DNA from: Opisthorchis felineus
Taxonomy: Eukaryota > Platyhelminthes > Trematoda > Opisthorchiida > Opisthorchiidae
Reading direction: 5' to 3'
NCBI GenBank assembly: GCA_004794785.1
Contig: SJOL01006489.1
Coordinates: forward strand, 625,271-689,270
DNA: 64,000 nt
Both the position numbers and the translations under genes were made by a program. Positions 61,654 to 64,000 of the stretch are shown one piece after another (the stretch's first letter is position 1; the number at the start of each line of letters is the position of its first letter). Below the pieces are notes generated by a model that was given only the letters and a program-made list of their open reading frames with translations, was not told where the DNA came from and searched no databases.

Positions 61654-62549
61654 GTAAGTCCTAATTTATGACTTTCAGTATTCAGACAGGTGAGCTAATT
61701 TTGACCTCTACTTGACTGAGTTGTTTGGTTTCTTATTTAAGCAATATAACTTCTTAGCACTCCACTTCACGGGCAACAGCTTTCATTTATGGTCAAGCTG
61801 TTTTTCTGAACATACATAATTCGTGTTCACTGCTCATGCGGCGGCCGCATGCACAAGATATATTCATATCGTCTTTTTGATCGGACTCTCTATTCGAGCA
61901 GCAGAGCATAAATATATATGTGTTACAAGACCCATAATGGAAAGCCAGAGCTGGTTTTACTTCCTGATTTGGAATACCGCGGATGATCATACCATGGTCC
62001 AGTTTCAAAATATACTGGCCCACACGTAAATGACAAAAAGACATCTAATAACATGCACTTATTTTTTTACTGAAGCACTGCAGCAAAGAGTTTGGGAAGC
62101 CTTAGGAATGTGCAGATATGCTAAACGCATATTCATATTAAGAGTAATTTCACAATCCGAGGTCGGTAATCCGCTAAGTGGATTTATGCAAAAATACGCC
62201 TGGGTCCTTTTCAGGTAAAGTTCAGTGCCCAAGTGTAAAATTTTCAAGTCAATTTTTTTCTGTGTTTGCGCTAAAAAGTGGAGTAGGAACGTGGACTACG
62301 AATGTGAACACGTACTCTCAAAATTTGATTAGAAGACCTGACTGGATAGAAGTTTTTTCACTGGTTGCAATTTTACGTGCCATGGTGGAGTCGACAATAC
62401 TTTCCATAGAGCTTTGACTACTCTGGTCAACAGTTAACCCGCGAGTTATCCCGCTTCAAGTGTGCATGAGAGGGTGAAACTGCCATATTCAGGTGATCTT
62501 TTATCGGCGTGGGTTTCGAACGTGGTATATGATACCTAACTTTTTATAG

Positions 62550-62613
62550 GAATCGTTCTAGGCTGGTTCCTTTGGAGCTCCCTGCAGAAGGATATTACTG
62601 GAATGTAGAATGA
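62550..62613 (+). CDS. Possible short terminal exon of the ninein-like gene
   Basis: Acceptor TTTTTATAG. The phase left by 61653 gives Met, then NRSRLVPLELPAEGYYWNVE and a TGA at 62611-62613. It would end the protein soon after the coiled coil starts, which is short for ninein. The minus strand has a competing exon on the same bases, so at most one of them is likely real. Confidence 0.25.
62558..62581 (-). CDS. Unknown minus-strand gene, probable last exon
   Basis: A good acceptor (TATCCTTCTGCAG) opens eight codons in the phase left by the exon at 62826: GAPKEPA and a TAG at 62560-62558. Confidence 0.4.
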   Translation of the reverse strand, partial: GAPKEPA

Positions 62614-62825
62614 ATTGGACGATTAAATTTATCTAAATTATGGGGTCTTCAACCTTCTTTCTTAGCTGTCTATCGTCCTTCAACTTTTGTTACTTCCAGG
62701 ATCCCTCTCCCAAAAAATCTTAACAATGAGAGTTGTCTAACTTGTGCTTCTCCACTAATATTGTGCTCCACAAATAACACAATATCTCTGAACAAATTAG
62801 TCTAGGACCCTTGAAGACGGCTCAC

Positions 62826-62928
62826 CTCGTTTGTTGATCGAACGTCGAGCAACCGAACGACATTTTCCGGGTCATGATGATCCTTGTTACTTGATGCACA
62901 ACACCCATTGAGAGCTCTGCGACGGTGT
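62826..62928 (-). CDS. Unknown minus-strand gene, internal exon
   Basis: With acceptor at CAGTCAG and donor GTGAGC it encodes HRRRALNGCCASSNKDHHDP and ENVVRLLDVRSTNE. It continues the exon at 62992 in phase (EIRFQHRRRAL). I do not recognise the protein. Confidence 0.6.
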
Positions 62929-62991
62929 CTGACTGTAAGGTTCGTAGTAGTATGCCCCTACCACTACTTACGCTCTATTTATATGCCTTAC

Positions 62992-63220
62992 TGAAAGCGA
63001 ATTTCTCCATGTAGGACGGCGTAAGTTTCAGTAATAGTTGCTTTAATGTGGACATTTTTTCTCGGTAGAGGAGTGATGTGTGATTGGACCCTCACGGGTA
63101 TATGTACCTCACGATTGAAGTGTACTTGGCTAACCTCCACAAGGCGTAGTTCAAGTAGGTGTTCTTCATAAGAGAGGGTCACATCACCAACGGCAATAAG
63201 AGTGAATTTGCCAGGTGATA
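62992..63220 (-). CDS. Unknown minus-strand gene, beta-rich exon
   Basis: Acceptor CTTCCATAG, donor GTAAGG. It encodes SPGKFTLIAVGDVTLSYEEH, LLELRLVEVSQVHFNREVHI, PVRVQSHITPLPRKNVHIKA and TITETYAVLHGEIRF. Alternating hydrophobic residues suggest a beta sandwich of immunoglobulin-like or arrestin-like type, but I cannot name a family. The gene is convergent with the ninein-like gene. More upstream exons must lie beyond 63220. Confidence 0.65.
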
Positions 63221-63609
63221 CTATGGAAGTGAGTATACCTAGCACTTCTTAGCTCCCAAAAATGCGCTCTAACATTTTCTGTGTTCTTCATTTGCAAATC
63301 CTTCAATAAAGCAGCGATTTCAGGGGATTGGTAGCATTATGTTTTTTGTCGATGAAGACTTTGACGCATCGCTTTCAGCGTATCAGCAACATCAGTTTGT
63401 CTACGATTTCCAGTCTACTTTCTTACAGATTTGTGTGGGAATTAGGTTGAAGTATGAAGTAACTTTACCCTCACGCTCTTTAACTCGTTGCAGAATACAG
63501 AATGTCTTAGTTTTCTTATACGAAGAATGACAAAATTTTTTACGAACTGGATGGTATAATGTTCTTAGGAGAACCAGCAAAATTAGGTGATTAGCGGAAA
63601 GCAAAATAC

Positions 63610-63725
63610 TACCCACTGTTTCCATCTAACAGTAAACGAAATAACATGTCATGTTTAGCAATAACTCCACGTGCACTAAGAGCTCTGTTGACAATTTGCA
63701 CGGTTTCCTTTTGCACGAAACTCAG
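63610..63725 (-). CDS. Possible upstream exon of the unknown minus-strand gene
   Basis: The minus strand reads FVQKETVQIVNRALSARGVI and AKHDMLFRLLLDGN before a GTAGTA donor-like site. Its exit phase does not match the exon at 63220, so an exon between them would be needed. No acceptor stands out. Confidence 0.28.
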
Positions 63726-63932
63726 GTGCAAAGACTAGTTGCATGAGTCCCCCAATAACTAGTGAGAACGCTTGGGGTTTATTTTCTAAGCGGTACGTGG
63801 TCGCTTGGAGATCTACCAAATGCTGAGAAAGCACCGCCAGTGGCGAAGTCGATAATGTATGCCTTTGTCTGAAGAAGAATTTGAAGGTACTGTGTTGAAA
63901 TTTTTTCGCATCAGTTAACGAAGAGTGGATTA

Positions 63933-63989
63933 GTTTCAGAGAGGTTTGGTAAACAATCGGTGGATTTGTTTACCAAACCTCTCTGAAAC
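63933..63989. repeat. Perfect 22-bp inverted repeat
   Basis: Left arm 63933-63954 and right arm 63968-63989 are exact reverse complements around a 13-base loop. The arm begins GTTTCAGAGAGGTTTGG. It lies at the very end of the window, so its surroundings cannot be judged. Confidence 0.95.
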
Positions 63990-64000
63990 GATGACTACCC

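Noticed and set aside
1..64000. Bacterial operons, CRISPR arrays, phage or plasmid functions
   Set aside because: Spliced kelch and ninein-type genes and LINE/SINE content show eukaryotic DNA; no repeat-spacer array is present.

Overview
The window is eukaryotic genomic DNA, most likely from a parasitic flatworm and probably a trematode. Genes are split by introns of 0.1 to 8 kb with GT-AG junctions. Coding density is very low. The intervening DNA is full of decayed retroelements, including a dispersed repeat that carries hammerhead-ribozyme cores of the kind known from schistosome satellite DNA. There is no sign of prokaryotic organisation. An assembly gap (Ns) runs from 38399 to 39259. The species call is an inference; no marker gene is present.

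Minus strand, 36172 to 8081: one complete kelch-like (BTB-BACK-kelch, KLHL) gene. I reconstructed it exon by exon from reading frame, splice signals and codon phase. Eight coding exons join without a phase conflict into about 586 residues, the normal size for the family: 36172-36099, 29819-29629, 24364-24160, 23468-23147, 17280-16887, 12325-12097, 11135-10981 and 8271-8081. The product is expected to be a substrate adaptor for a Cullin-3 ubiquitin ligase.

Plus strand, about 43.6 to 61.7 kb or beyond: a ninein-like (NIN/NINL) centrosomal protein gene, partial. EF-hand-like segments lie at 53122-53241 and across the junction of 55969 and 57552. The conserved helical block after the EF hands (57552-57885) and the start of a coiled coil (61555-61653) follow. 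Exons at 43628-44161 and 52124-52293 are disordered-type coding and phase-compatible, and are probably upstream parts of the same gene. A decayed R2-type non-LTR retrotransposon (about 45.0-48.1 kb, same strand) sits in the intron between them.

Minus strand, 63220 to 62558: the 3' end of a third gene that I do not recognise, convergent with the ninein-like gene.

Mobile and repeated DNA: a jockey/R1/CR1-like LINE fragment (6.0-6.7 kb, +); an RTE-like reverse transcriptase fragment (18.7-19.0 kb, -); tRNA-derived SINE-like sequences (22.95 kb, 27.6 kb); a second SINE-like family, including a tail-to-tail hairpin pair at 39.7-40.1 kb; and eight recognisable hammerhead-bearing repeat units at 9.9, 25.0, 25.3, 26.1, 30.35, 30.6, 32.1 and 53.0 kb. 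The most interesting material is this hammerhead repeat family. One copy (9903-9945) retains the whole catalytic core, and two neighbouring copies form a tandem dimer with a 321-bp period.
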